Positions 46,092-54,616 of a stretch of 64,000 bases of DNA are shown here, piece by piece. The position numbers and the translations under genes are program-made. The notes under the pieces were generated by a model. That model had not been told where the DNA came from, made no database searches, and saw nothing but the letters and a program-made list of their open reading frames with translations. Source of the stretch: Prevotella sp. (GTDB lineage Bacteria > Bacteroidota > Bacteroidia > Bacteroidales > Bacteroidaceae); NCBI GenBank assembly GCA_022641735.1, contig JALCDQ010000002.1, positions 62,001 through 126,000 of the forward strand, read 5' to 3'. The stretch's first letter is position 1. Each line of letters opens with the position of its first letter.

Positions 46092-47426
46092 ATGAAAGCA
46101 ACAGAAGTTGTGGAAACTCTCAAGAGGAGATTTCCAAATGAACCTGAATATATTCAGGCAGTTAGTCAAGTGTTGGCAACAATTGAGGATGAATATAACA
46201 AGCATCCCGAATTTGAACGTTCCAACTTGATAGAACGGCTTTGTATACCTGATCGCATCATTCAGTTTCGCGTAAATTGGATTGACGACAAAGGCAATAT
46301 ACAGACAAATATGGGATATCGCATTCAGCATAATAATGCCATTGGCCCTTATAAAGGAGGTATTCGCTTCCATGCATCTGTCAATGCATCCATTTTGAAG
46401 TTCCTTGCTTTTGAACAGACATTTAAGAATTCACTCACTACCCTGCCAATGGGAGGTGCTAAAGGCGGCTCTGATTTCTCTCCTCGTGGCAAATCGAATG
46501 CCGAAGTGATGCGTTTCTGTCAGGCTTTTATGCTTGAATTATATCGTCATATTGGTCCTGACGAAGATGTTCCTGCTGGCGACATCGGTGTTGGTGGCCG
46601 TGAAGTTGGCTATATGTTTGGAATGTATAAGAAACTCACTCATGAGTTTTCGGGCATCCTTACTGGTAAAGGCCAAGAGTTCGGAGGTTCTCGCATACGC
46701 CCGGAGGCTACTGGTTATGGCAACATTTACTTCCTTGAAAACATGCTGAAAACCCGCGACATTGACCTGAAGGGAAAAACCGTTCTTGTCTCTGGTGCTG
46801 GTAATGTGGCACAATATACGTTGGAGAAACTCATCCAATTAGGCGCAAAACCTGTAACCTGCTCAGATTCTGATGGTTATATTTATGACCCAGATGGAAT
46901 TGATGAGGAAAAACTCGCTTACATCATGGAATTGAAGAACATAGAGCGTGGTCGTATTCGCGAGTATGCTGAGAAGTATGGAGTTAAATATGTGGAAGGC
47001 GAAAAACCATGGTCAGAGAAGGCTGATATAGCTACACCATGTGCAACCCAAAATGAAATCAATGAAGACGCTGCGAAGACATTGGTGAAAAATGGTGTTA
47101 TTGCGGTTTCCGAAGGCGCCAATATGCCTACCACTCCTGAAGCTATCAAAGTATTCCAGGATGCTAAGATTCTTTATTGTCCAGGCAAAGCAAGTAATGC
47201 GGGTGGCGTTGCAGTATCAGGATTAGAGATGACTCAAAATTCTGAGCGCCTTCGTTGGAGCAGAGAGGAAGTAGATGCTAAACTCCATGACATCATGAAT
47301 GATATCCATCGCAATTGTGTAAAATATGGTACTCAACCAGATGGATACATCAATTATGTGAAAGGTGCGAATATTGCGGGCTTCTTGAAAGTAGCTAAGG
47401 CTATGATGGCGCAGGGCATCATATAA
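46092..47426 (+). CDS. gdhA: NADP-type glutamate dehydrogenase
   Basis: 444 residues from the ATG at 46092; the longer frame starts with TTG. GYRIQHNNAIGPYKGGIRFH near 77-96, catalytic Lys in LPMGGAKGGSDF near 121-132, and the Rossmann VSGAGNVAQYT near 235-245. Length and motifs fit the hexameric biosynthetic enzyme making glutamate from 2-oxoglutarate and ammonia. Single-gene unit with terminator. Confidence 0.95.
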   Translation: MKATEVVETLKRRFPNEPEYIQAVSQVLATIEDEYNKHPEFERSNLIERLCIPDRIIQFRVNWIDDKGNIQTNMGYRIQHNNAIGPYKGGIRFHASVNASILKFLAFEQTFKNSLTTLPMGGAKGGSDFSPRGKSNAEVMRFCQAFMLELYRHIGPDEDVPAGDIGVGGREVGYMFGMYKKLTHEFSGILTGKGQEFGGSRIRPEATGYGNIYFLENMLKTRDIDLKGKTVLVSGAGNVAQYTLEKLIQLGAKPVTCSDSDGYIYDPDGIDEEKLAYIMELKNIERGRIREYAEKYGVKYVEGEKPWSEKADIATPCATQNEINEDAAKTLVKNGVIAVSEGANMPTTPEAIKVFQDAKILYCPGKASNAGGVAVSGLEMTQNSERLRWSREEVDAKLHDIMNDIHRNCVKYGTQPDGYINYVKGANIAGFLKVAKAMMAQGII

Positions 47427-47463
47427 AACTCATGAGAGTAGAATATTTATCAAAATAGTTATT

Positions 47464-47487
47464 AATTGAGCCCCAACGTGGGCTCAA
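47464..47487 (+). terminator. Terminator of gdhA
   Basis: ATTGAGCCC, 6-base loop, GGGCTCAAT followed by TTCTTTTAT: 9 perfect pairs and a T-rich tail, 38 bases after the stop. Confidence 0.88.
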
Positions 47488-47619
47488 TTTCTTTTATATA
47501 GGATGACACCTTATTTATATTAAGACTACACTTTAAAGCATAACTGGATATCTTTATTTTTAATACACTAAAAAAATAAAAAAATCAGCTTTTCTTGAAA
47601 CAATCTACATAATATTTAT

Positions 47620-47627
47620 TATCTTTG
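47620..47627 (+). promoter_or_regulatory. -7 promoter element for the RNA candidate
   Basis: TATCTTTG followed by CAA, with TTG 22 bases upstream (47595-47597). Expected start near 47634, at the 5' end of the structured RNA. Confidence 0.6.
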
Positions 47628-47633
47628 CAAAAG

Positions 47634-47842
47634 GAAAAGGAGACGAAACCGAGGGGTGTATTGATTCGATCGGGATAGTCATCAAATAAAAAATTAAGAC
47701 CGAGAAGACTTCTTTTGCCAATGGCGGGCCATATAAAGCCCTTTGGGGCCTAAGCCATAAAGGTCGGTGGATTACAAAGGTGGAGAGCTCTCAAATCATT
47801 AATACTCGGACTTATCATCACATCATCATACACCCCTTTTTC
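47634..47842 (+). ncRNA. Structured RNA candidate, rod-like (6S-like?)
   Basis: A roughly 205-base segment flanked by a promoter and a T-run. Nested pairings by eye: AGGGGTGTAT/ATACACCCCT (47652-47661 with 47828-47837, 10 pairs), GATAGTC/GACTTATC (47674-47680 with 47809-47816), CCGAG/CTCGG (47700-47704 with 47805-47809, alternative to the previous by one base), ATGGC/GCCAT (47721-47725 with 47754-47758) and GGGC/GCCC (47726-47729 with 47738-47741). The outer stem is followed by TTTTTC, a terminator-like end. The long rod with a one-sided internal loop near 47681-47699 resembles 6S RNA; the promoter-to-terminator layout also recalls the Bacteroidales-1 RNA. It could instead be a leader for ribE. 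It does not match the FMN riboswitch consensus. Confidence 0.55.
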
Positions 47843-47877
47843 TTTAATCATCATTTCATCACAATCAAAGAAAGAAT

Positions 47878-48486
47878 ATGTTCAGCGGGATAGTAGAAGA
47901 AACGGCTACACTTGTAGCAGTGAGAAAATATCAGGAAAATATTGACTTCACTCTAAAATGTTCATTTGTCGATGAACTCAAGATAGACCAAAGCATTTGC
48001 CATAATGGTGTGTGCCTTACGGTTGTGAAGATTGAAAATGGCACTTACTCCGTTACAGCTATGAAGGAAACGCTTCAACGGTCAAATTTAGGCCTATTGA
48101 AAGAAGGTGACCTCGTAAACGTGGAACGTTCAATGATGATGAATGGCCGACTTGATGGGCATATCGTGCAAGGTCATGTAGACGAAACTGCACGTTGTAT
48201 TGCCAAAGAAGATGCGGATGGCAGCACTTATTTTACTTTTGAATATATTTATAATAAGGAGATGGCGCGCAAGGGATATTTTACCGTTGACAAGGGCTCT
48301 GTGACAGTTAATGGCGTATCGCTAACGGTTTGTGAGCCAACAGCCAACACTTTTAAAGTAGCTATCATCCCTTACACATTGCAAAATACAAATTTTTGTA
48401 ATATTGAAATAGGCAGCATCGTAAATATCGAATTTGATATTCTTGGTAAATATATAGCAAGATTACAAGATTTCAAGGATATTTAA
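47878..48486 (+). CDS. ribE: Riboflavin synthase, alpha chain
   Basis: 202 residues with two tandem lumazine-binding barrels: MFSGIVEETATLV...NGVCLTVV (1-90) and GHIVQGHVDETA...VNGVSLTV (about 97-190). It converts two 6,7-dimethyl-8-ribityllumazines to riboflavin. About 36 bases after the RNA candidate, with which it may or may not be co-transcribed. Confidence 0.94.
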   Translation: MFSGIVEETATLVAVRKYQENIDFTLKCSFVDELKIDQSICHNGVCLTVVKIENGTYSVTAMKETLQRSNLGLLKEGDLVNVERSMMMNGRLDGHIVQGHVDETARCIAKEDADGSTYFTFEYIYNKEMARKGYFTVDKGSVTVNGVSLTVCEPTANTFKVAIIPYTLQNTNFCNIEIGSIVNIEFDILGKYIARLQDFKDI

Positions 48487-48545
48487 GAGGAATCTGTTAC
48501 AATTTTAATGCAAATGATTGCAATTTTTTGTTAAATACCGAAGGA

Positions 48546-48577
48546 TTGACTAAACTTTCTAAGGAGAGAATAGTCAA
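48546..48577. repeat. Dyad TTGACTA/TAGTCAA before tolC-like gene
   Basis: TTGACTA (48546-48552) and TAGTCAA (48571-48577), 18-base spacer, 36 bases before the exporter operon's first ATG. Possible operator or leader hairpin; no TAnnTTTG box was found in this 126-base gap. Confidence 0.4.
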
Positions 48578-48612
48578 ATTAATCAGAAGATAACGATTAA
48601 GAATAGGTATTT

Positions 48613-49956
48613 ATGCAGAAAATTTGGAAATTCACTATGATAGGATTCATACTCCTGTCACTCTCTCAAACTATAGATGCGCGACAATGGACTTTGAAAC
48701 AGTGTATCGATTATGCACTGCAAAACAACATTTCGCTTCAAAAGACTCATTTACAGAAGCTTAGTGCCGATGAAGATGTGAAGCAAAGTCAGGCTGCCTT
48801 ATTGCCTTCCTTGAGTTTCAATACCGGTCAAAATCTCACTTATAATCCTTGGCCATCCAGTGGAAGAACTGTAGTAACGAATGACCAGGTACAGTCAAGT
48901 GTTGACAAGTTCTATTACAATGGTTCGTACAACATTGCTGCGAACTGGACAGTATGGAATGGTAATCAAAACCGCAATCAAGTAAAACTGAACAAGCTGA
49001 CATCACAACAAGCCGAACTCGATTCTGCAGTATCTGCCAATAGTATACAAGAGGAAATTGCACAGCTCTATGTGCAGATACTATACTCCAATGATGCTAT
49101 CAAAGTGAGCAAGAGTGCATTGGAAACAAGTAAAAAGAACGAAGAAAGAGGTAAAGAATTCTTGCAAGTTGGCAAAATGAGTAAAGCTGACCTTGCACCA
49201 CTTACCGCACAACGGGCACAGGATGAATATAATATCGTCCAGGCAGAAAGCAATTTACGCAATTATAAACGGCAGCTCAAACAGTTGTTGCAGATTACTG
49301 ATAATGAGGAATTTGATGTGGTAACACCTGAAACTACCGATGCCATGGCACTTGAAGAAATTCCTGGCATGCAGAACGTTTATAATTCAGCACTCGATAT
49401 TCGTCCCGAAATCAAAAATGCCCAAATTAGCATTGCATCAAGCGATATTCAGATGAAAATTGCCAAAGCTTATCGCTATCCAACGATTAGCTTCAACACA
49501 GGATTATCTACCAGCACTAACTCTATGAGTGACTATGCATGGGGAAATCAAATGAAGAACAACTTCTCTGTAGGGGCAGGATTCACCGTGAGCATTCCTA
49601 TATTTGACCAACGAAAAACAAAGACTGCCATCAACAAAGCAATGATACAAAAACAGAGTTATATACTCGACCTCCGAGATAAGCAGACTACACTTTACTC
49701 CACCATCGAGAATTATTGGCTCCAAGCTGTAACAAATCAAAACATGTTTAAGGCTGCAAAGGCAAGTACAGAAAGTGCTCAACTGAGCTATGACTTGCTT
49801 AGTGAACAATTTCGTCTTGAGATGAAGAACATTGTAGAACTGATGACTGGCAGAGACAAACTTCTTCAAGCTCAACAAAGCGAACTTCAAAGCAAATATT
49901 TGACCATACTCAATATAGAGATGCTCAACTTTTATAAAAATGGAGAATTGAAATAA
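48613..49956 (+). CDS. TolC-family outer membrane efflux protein
   Basis: 447 residues with signal peptide (about 1-23, ending SQTIDA) and two long coiled-coil repeat halves (residues 25-235 and 250-440), the OEP pattern. NIAANWTVWNGNQNRNQV and SVGAGFTVSIPIFDQRKT are the typical beta-strand regions of each half. It forms the trimeric outer-membrane channel of an export system. First gene of a five-gene unit. Confidence 0.9.
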   Translation: MQKIWKFTMIGFILLSLSQTIDARQWTLKQCIDYALQNNISLQKTHLQKLSADEDVKQSQAALLPSLSFNTGQNLTYNPWPSSGRTVVTNDQVQSSVDKFYYNGSYNIAANWTVWNGNQNRNQVKLNKLTSQQAELDSAVSANSIQEEIAQLYVQILYSNDAIKVSKSALETSKKNEERGKEFLQVGKMSKADLAPLTAQRAQDEYNIVQAESNLRNYKRQLKQLLQITDNEEFDVVTPETTDAMALEEIPGMQNVYNSALDIRPEIKNAQISIASSDIQMKIAKAYRYPTISFNTGLSTSTNSMSDYAWGNQMKNNFSVGAGFTVSIPIFDQRKTKTAINKAMIQKQSYILDLRDKQTTLYSTIENYWLQAVTNQNMFKAAKASTESAQLSYDLLSEQFRLEMKNIVELMTGRDKLLQAQQSELQSKYLTILNIEMLNFYKNGELK

Positions 49957-49972
49957 ATAAAATAACAAAGAT

Positions 49973-51220
49973 ATGGCTAATTTTCAGAAACTTAAAAAAA
50001 TCAGTAAAATATGGTATATTGTAGCTGGACTGATAATCCTTGCTATAGTTACATGGCTGCTTACAAGTACCAAGAAAGCCGAAGAAGTGAACTTTGTAAC
50101 AGCTAAAGTGACTAAGACCAATCTTCAGAATAGCATTACTGCTACAGGCACCATCGAACCTGTGACTTCGGTAACTGTAGGTACTCAAGTATCAGGTATA
50201 GTTAGCAAACTCTATGTTGACTATAACAGTGTTGTGAAGAAAGGACAGGTTATAGCAGAACTCGACAAGTCTAATTTGACTTCCCAATTGAATTCTGCCA
50301 AAGCGACCTTACAACAGATGAAGGCCAGTTTACTTAGTGCGCAGAGCACCTTGAATTATCAGACGACTAATTTCTCCCGCTATAAAACTCTTTATAAAAA
50401 AGGCCTTGTTTCGGCAAACGATTATGAGACTGCACGTTTAAGTTATCAAGAAGCAAGTCAAACTGTCGCATCGACTAGACAACAAGTCGCTTCTGCGCAA
50501 GAAGAAGTAAACCGCGCGCAAACTAATCTTGGATATGCAACCATTACATCTCCTATAGATGGAGTGATCCTATCGAAATCCGTTGAAGAAGGTCAAACGG
50601 TTGCTGCCAGTTTCAGTACTCCGGAACTTTTCAAAATTGCGCAAGACCTTACGAACATGCAAGTAGTGGCTGATGTAGATGAGGCTGACATTGGTGATGT
50701 AAAAGTGGGTGAAAGGGTCACTTTTACCGTTGATGCCTATCCTGATGATACTTTTGAAGGCTCTGTAAAACAAGTACGTCAAGAAGCTACAACTACCAAT
50801 AACGTTGTGACCTATGAAGTTGTTATCACTGCGCCTAATGCAGATCTTAAACTGAAGCCTGGACTTACTGCCAATGTAACCATCTACACCGCAGAAAAGA
50901 AAGATGTGATGTGCGTCCCAAGCAAAGCCTTACGTTATACACCAACCAAAGAAACCGTCGGAGGACTAAAGATATCAGATCTTCCTAATGCAAAAAATAA
51001 GGTTTGGGTCATTGATGGAAAAACCATAAAGGCTATAAGAGTAAATGTTGGCATGACGGATGGGACTAACACTCAGATACTCTCCGGACTAGATGAAGGT
51101 CAAATGATAGTGACAGGTATTGAGGCTAAAAAAGCCGAGGATGAGACATCCAGTAGCAGTGAGGAGAGTAGTCCATTTGGCCCACAACATCCAGGTAAAG
51201 ATAAGAACAAGAGCAAATAA
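49973..51220 (+). CDS. MacA/HlyD-type membrane fusion protein
   Basis: 415 residues. One N-terminal membrane anchor (about 14-31), lipoyl-like halves (ATGTIEPVTSVTVGTQVSG near 56-74 and VKKGQVIAELDKSN; later TSPIDGVILSK), an alpha-helical hairpin (about 110-185), and beta-barrel domains. The tail (after 395) is Ser/Glu/Lys-rich. It links the inner-membrane ABC pump to the TolC-like channel. 16 bases after the channel gene. Confidence 0.9.
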   Translation: MANFQKLKKISKIWYIVAGLIILAIVTWLLTSTKKAEEVNFVTAKVTKTNLQNSITATGTIEPVTSVTVGTQVSGIVSKLYVDYNSVVKKGQVIAELDKSNLTSQLNSAKATLQQMKASLLSAQSTLNYQTTNFSRYKTLYKKGLVSANDYETARLSYQEASQTVASTRQQVASAQEEVNRAQTNLGYATITSPIDGVILSKSVEEGQTVAASFSTPELFKIAQDLTNMQVVADVDEADIGDVKVGERVTFTVDAYPDDTFEGSVKQVRQEATTTNNVVTYEVVITAPNADLKLKPGLTANVTIYTAEKKDVMCVPSKALRYTPTKETVGGLKISDLPNAKNKVWVIDGKTIKAIRVNVGMTDGTNTQILSGLDEGQMIVTGIEAKKAEDETSSSSEESSPFGPQHPGKDKNKSK

Positions 51221-51228
51221 CAATTATA

Positions 51229-52008
51229 ATGGATAAGCCACAATTGACAAATAGCAACGATAATAAAAAAGTAGTCATCGAATTACAGAATGTAAAGCGC
51301 GATTTCATCGTAGGAGATGAGACCGTGCATGCACTCCGCGATGTCTCTTTTAAAATCTATGAGGGGGAATTTGTCACTATCATGGGAAAATCCGGCTCTG
51401 GCAAATCTACCCTTCTGAATCAACTTGGGTGTCTCGACACGCCAACAAGTGGTGAATATTATCTTGACGGAGTGAGTGTACGCACCATGTCAAAAGCCCA
51501 AAGGGCCATACTTAGAAATCGAAAAATCGGTTTTATCTTCCAAAGCTATAATTTGCTTCCGAAGACAACTAGTATAGAAAATGTGGAACTTCCCTTAATG
51601 TACAATGCAGAAGTAAGCTCCAAAGAACGTTTTGACCGTGCTGTAGATGCTTTACAATCAGTGGGGTTAGGCGATAGACTCTATCATAAATCCAATCAGA
51701 TGTCAGGAGGTCAGATGCAACGTGTAGCCATTGCTCGGGCATTGGTGAACAACCCTGCCGTAATCCTTGCAGACGAGGCAACAGGTAATCTTGATACCCG
51801 TACATCTTTTGAGATTCTTGTTCTCTTCCAAAAACTCCATGCAGAGGGAAGGACAATTATCTTTGTCACTCATAATCCTGACATTGCCAACTATTCAAGT
51901 CGAAATATTCAACTCCGAGATGGGCATGTCATCAGTGATGAATACAATAATAATATAAAATCGGCTAAAGAAGGTCTAGCAGCCTTGCCGACAAATTCAG
52001 ATGAATAA
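51229..52008 (+). CDS. MacB/LolD-type ABC ATPase
   Basis: 259 residues. Walker A GKSGSGKS at 53-60, Q-loop FQSYNLLP, signature [15 protein letters not shown] near 154-168, Walker [13 protein letters not shown] near 176-187, and the switch His in FVTHNPD. It drives the FtsX-like permease that follows. Its stop shares one base with the permease ATG (52008). Confidence 0.93.
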   Translation: MDKPQLTNSNDNKKVVIELQNVKRDFIVGDETVHALRDVSFKIYEGEFVTIMGKSGSGKSTLLNQLGCLDTPTSGEYYLDGVSVRTMSKAQRAILRNRKIGFIFQSYNLLPKTTSIENVELPLMYNAEVSSKERFDRAVDALQSVGLGDRLYHKSNQMSGGQMQRVAIARALVNNPAVILADEATGNLDTRTSFEILVLFQKLHAEGRTIIFVTHNPDIANYSSRNIQLRDGHVISDEYNNNIKSAKEGLAALPTNSDE

Positions 52009-53246
52009 TGAATTACGGGAATCTATTTAAAATAGCCATAAGAGCTATCTTTGCCAACAAGATGCGTTCTTTCCTCACAGCCCTTGGCATCATCATTGGT
52101 GTGGCTTCTGTCATCACCATGCTTGCCATTGGACAAGGTTCAAAGAAAAGCATTCAGGCAAACATTGCTGAAATGGGGTCCAATATGATTATGATTTCTC
52201 CTGGAGCCGATATGCGTGGAGGCGTCAGACAAGATGCTTCTTCCATGGAGACTTTGAAGATGGATGACTACAATGCCATAAAGAATGACTGCGACTACAT
52301 TTCAGCTATAAGTCCAACGGTTACAAGCAGTGGCCAGTGGATATATGGAAACAATAATACACCTTCTTCTATCTATGGCGTAAACCAGGACTATCTCACC
52401 ATTCGTCAACTTACGGTTGAAGATGGAGAGATGTTTACAGATACCGACATCAAAGCAGCTTCAAAAGTCTGTATACTAGGACAAACCGTTGTGGATAATC
52501 TTTTCCCTGATGGGAGTGACCCAATAGGAAAAGTAGTGCGTTTCGGAACCATTCCATTCCGTGTAATCGGAGTCTTGAAAAAGAAAGGCTATAACTCTAT
52601 GGGTATGGACCAAGACGACCTTGTCTTAGCTCCCTATACTTCTGTTATGAAAAGAATTCTCGCACAAACTTATCTTGGAGGAATTACATGTTCTGCCATC
52701 ACTGAAGACTTAACCGATAAAGCAACTGAGCAAATTACACAGATACTGCGCAGAGACCACAAGTTGAAAGATGCAACGGATACCGCGAAGGCTGATGATG
52801 ACGACTTCAATATTCGCTCTCAGGAAGAGTTGTCGAGCATGATGAATTCCACTACCGATATGATGACTATTCTGTTGGGATGTGTAGCTGGTATATCGCT
52901 TATTGTAGGAGGTATCGGAATTATGAATATTATGTATGTCAGCGTGACTGAACGTACACGAGAAATAGGACTCCGAATGAGTGTCGGTGCCAGAGGGATT
53001 GATATCCTTAACCAATTCCTCATAGAAGCCATCTTACTTAGCGTCACTGGTGGCATCATAGGAGTTCTGTTAGGCGTAGGTGCTTCTTATGCGGTCAACT
53101 TGATAGCTCATTGGCCTATCTCCATTCAATTATGGAGTATCATCATGAGCTTTGCCGTTTGTACTTTCACGGGTGTATTCTTTGGTTGGTATCCGGCAAA
53201 GAAAGCCGCTCAGTTGGATCCTATCGAAGCTATAAGATATGAATAA
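52008..53246 (+). CDS. MacB-type ABC permease
   Basis: 412 residues with one membrane helix near 18-40 (MRSFLTALGIIIGVASVITM), a large periplasmic MacB_PCD domain (about 45-275) and three C-terminal helices (FtsX domain, about 290-400) ending WYPAKKAAQLDPIEAIRYE, the family's hallmark end. Probably exports a peptide, siderophore or antibiotic-like compound from the periplasm through the TolC-like channel. Confidence 0.92.
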   Translation: MNYGNLFKIAIRAIFANKMRSFLTALGIIIGVASVITMLAIGQGSKKSIQANIAEMGSNMIMISPGADMRGGVRQDASSMETLKMDDYNAIKNDCDYISAISPTVTSSGQWIYGNNNTPSSIYGVNQDYLTIRQLTVEDGEMFTDTDIKAASKVCILGQTVVDNLFPDGSDPIGKVVRFGTIPFRVIGVLKKKGYNSMGMDQDDLVLAPYTSVMKRILAQTYLGGITCSAITEDLTDKATEQITQILRRDHKLKDATDTAKADDDDFNIRSQEELSSMMNSTTDMMTILLGCVAGISLIVGGIGIMNIMYVSVTERTREIGLRMSVGARGIDILNQFLIEAILLSVTGGIIGVLLGVGASYAVNLIAHWPISIQLWSIIMSFAVCTFTGVFFGWYPAKKAAQLDPIEAIRYE

Positions 53247-53275
53247 ATTTTTAAACACTAAATAAATCAGGAAAT

Positions 53276-53986
53276 ATGGTAATAAATTGCGCAATTATTG
53301 ATGATGATATCCAGGCAACCAGCCTATTATCAGACTATGTGAACAAGACTGGCTTCTTGAATCTTATCGGTGCTTATCAAAGTGCTATAGAGGCTATAAA
53401 GGATGTTAGGGAAAATAATATCAATTTAGTCTTTTTAGGCATAAAGATGCCAGAACTGAGTGGATTGGAATTTGCAAAGATTCTGCCAAAAGACACTAAG
53501 GTAATCTTCACTACAGCACATGCTGAATATGCAATTGAAGGTTACAAAGTGAATGCCCTTGACTATCTGCTAAAACCTATAAGTTATGAAGACTTTTTCC
53601 AAGCTGCAAGCAAAGCTTTGGAATGGTTTAACAACATAGGCAACAAAAACACATACTTCAATGATAGATTCATCTTTGTGAAGAGTGATTATAAGTTGGT
53701 GAAAATTAACTTAGATGACATTATCTATATAGAAGGAGTCAAGGATTACATCAAAATCGTGATGGAGGGCAAAGAGCCCATATTGAGTTTGATGAACATG
53801 AAAAAGTTAGAGAAATGCCTTCCGTCTCCAGAATTTCAACGCATACACCGTTCCTACATAGCCCACATGAGCAAGATAGAGTATATTGACCGCTCCAGAA
53901 TAGTTTTTGGAAAAGAATTTATCCCTATCTCTGAAAGCTACAAGGAAGTAGTACGAAATTTCCTGGGGAATCATACAATATCATAG
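53276..53986 (+). CDS. LytTR response regulator with altered phospho-site
   Basis: 236 residues. Receiver domain (1-115) with the acidic pair D9/D10 and K100 in place, but the phospho-acceptor position in LVFLGIKMPE is Gly55 (codon GGC, 53438-53440) where Asp is expected. LytTR DNA-binding domain (about 130-232) with FVKSDYKLVKINLDDIIYIE and RIHRSYIAH. The start is the ATG 29 bases after the permease. No histidine kinase is adjacent. It probably regulates the exporter, perhaps without phosphorylation. A sequencing error in one base would explain the change. Confidence 0.88.
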   Translation: MVINCAIIDDDIQATSLLSDYVNKTGFLNLIGAYQSAIEAIKDVRENNINLVFLGIKMPELSGLEFAKILPKDTKVIFTTAHAEYAIEGYKVNALDYLLKPISYEDFFQAASKALEWFNNIGNKNTYFNDRFIFVKSDYKLVKINLDDIIYIEGVKDYIKIVMEGKEPILSLMNMKKLEKCLPSPEFQRIHRSYIAHMSKIEYIDRSRIVFGKEFIPISESYKEVVRNFLGNHTIS

Positions 53987-54616
53987 CAACTCCTTTGGAG
54001 AAGCTATGAATGTTGTTGCACCATGTTCTAAAAGGAATTTTTTATCACGAAATCCCCACAAAACACTGATGCAGGGCATACCACTATTCATCGCGGTTTG
54101 TATATCGACATCACTGTCGCCTATATAAACCGCGTTGTTTTTGGTCGCGCCTAATTGTCTCAGGGCTTCCATTACGGTATCGGGTGCGGGTTTCTTGCGA
54201 ATAGTCTCTTTTTCGCCAATGGCAACACTAACATAAGCGCCAAAGAAGTGCTGACATAATTCTTGTGTAGCAGCATAAAACTTATTGCTGACAACGGCAA
54301 GATTCTTACCTCTCGATTTCAATTCCTGAAGCATTTCCATTATGCCCGGATAGGGCTGAGTCGTGTCAAGATTATGGATAAGATAATGTTGGCGAAACGT
54401 TTCATAAGTCTCTTCAAACTTCGGATTTTCCAATCCGTCTGGAATTGCTCTCTCCATCAACTTCTTTACCCCATTTCCAACAAATCTTCTTACCTCTTCG
54501 ATGCTTCTTTCCGGCATTTCTGAACTCCGTAAAGCATAGTTAGTGCTTGCGGCTAAATCCTGTAATGTGTCGAGTAATGTACCGTCTAAATCAAAAATAT
54601 ATGTATCGTAATTCAT
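53981..54616 (-). CDS. HAD-family phosphatase (Gph-like)
   Basis: 211 residues. Motif I FDLDGTLLDT at 8-17 with the nucleophile Asp9, motif II SNKFYA near 110, and motif III/IV VYIGDSDVDIQTAMNSG near 165-181. Helical cap from about 15-85 as in phosphoglycolate phosphatase. Its true substrate may be another small phosphate. Its ATG overlaps the GH77 gene stop (54613-54616) and its 3' end overlaps the LytTR gene by 6 bases. Confidence 0.88.
   Translation of the reverse strand: MNYDTYIFDLDGTLLDTLQDLAASTNYALRSSEMPERSIEEVRRFVGNGVKKLMERAIPDGLENPKFEETYETFRQHYLIHNLDTTQPYPGIMEMLQELKSRGKNLAVVSNKFYAATQELCQHFFGAYVSVAIGEKETIRKKPAPDTVMEALRQLGATKNNAVYIGDSDVDIQTAMNSGMPCISVLWGFRDKKFLLEHGATTFIASPKELL

Noticed and set aside
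47634..47877. FMN riboswitch before ribE
   Set aside because: The conserved FMN aptamer blocks are missing; the pairing pattern is a long rod closed by a stem with a T-run.
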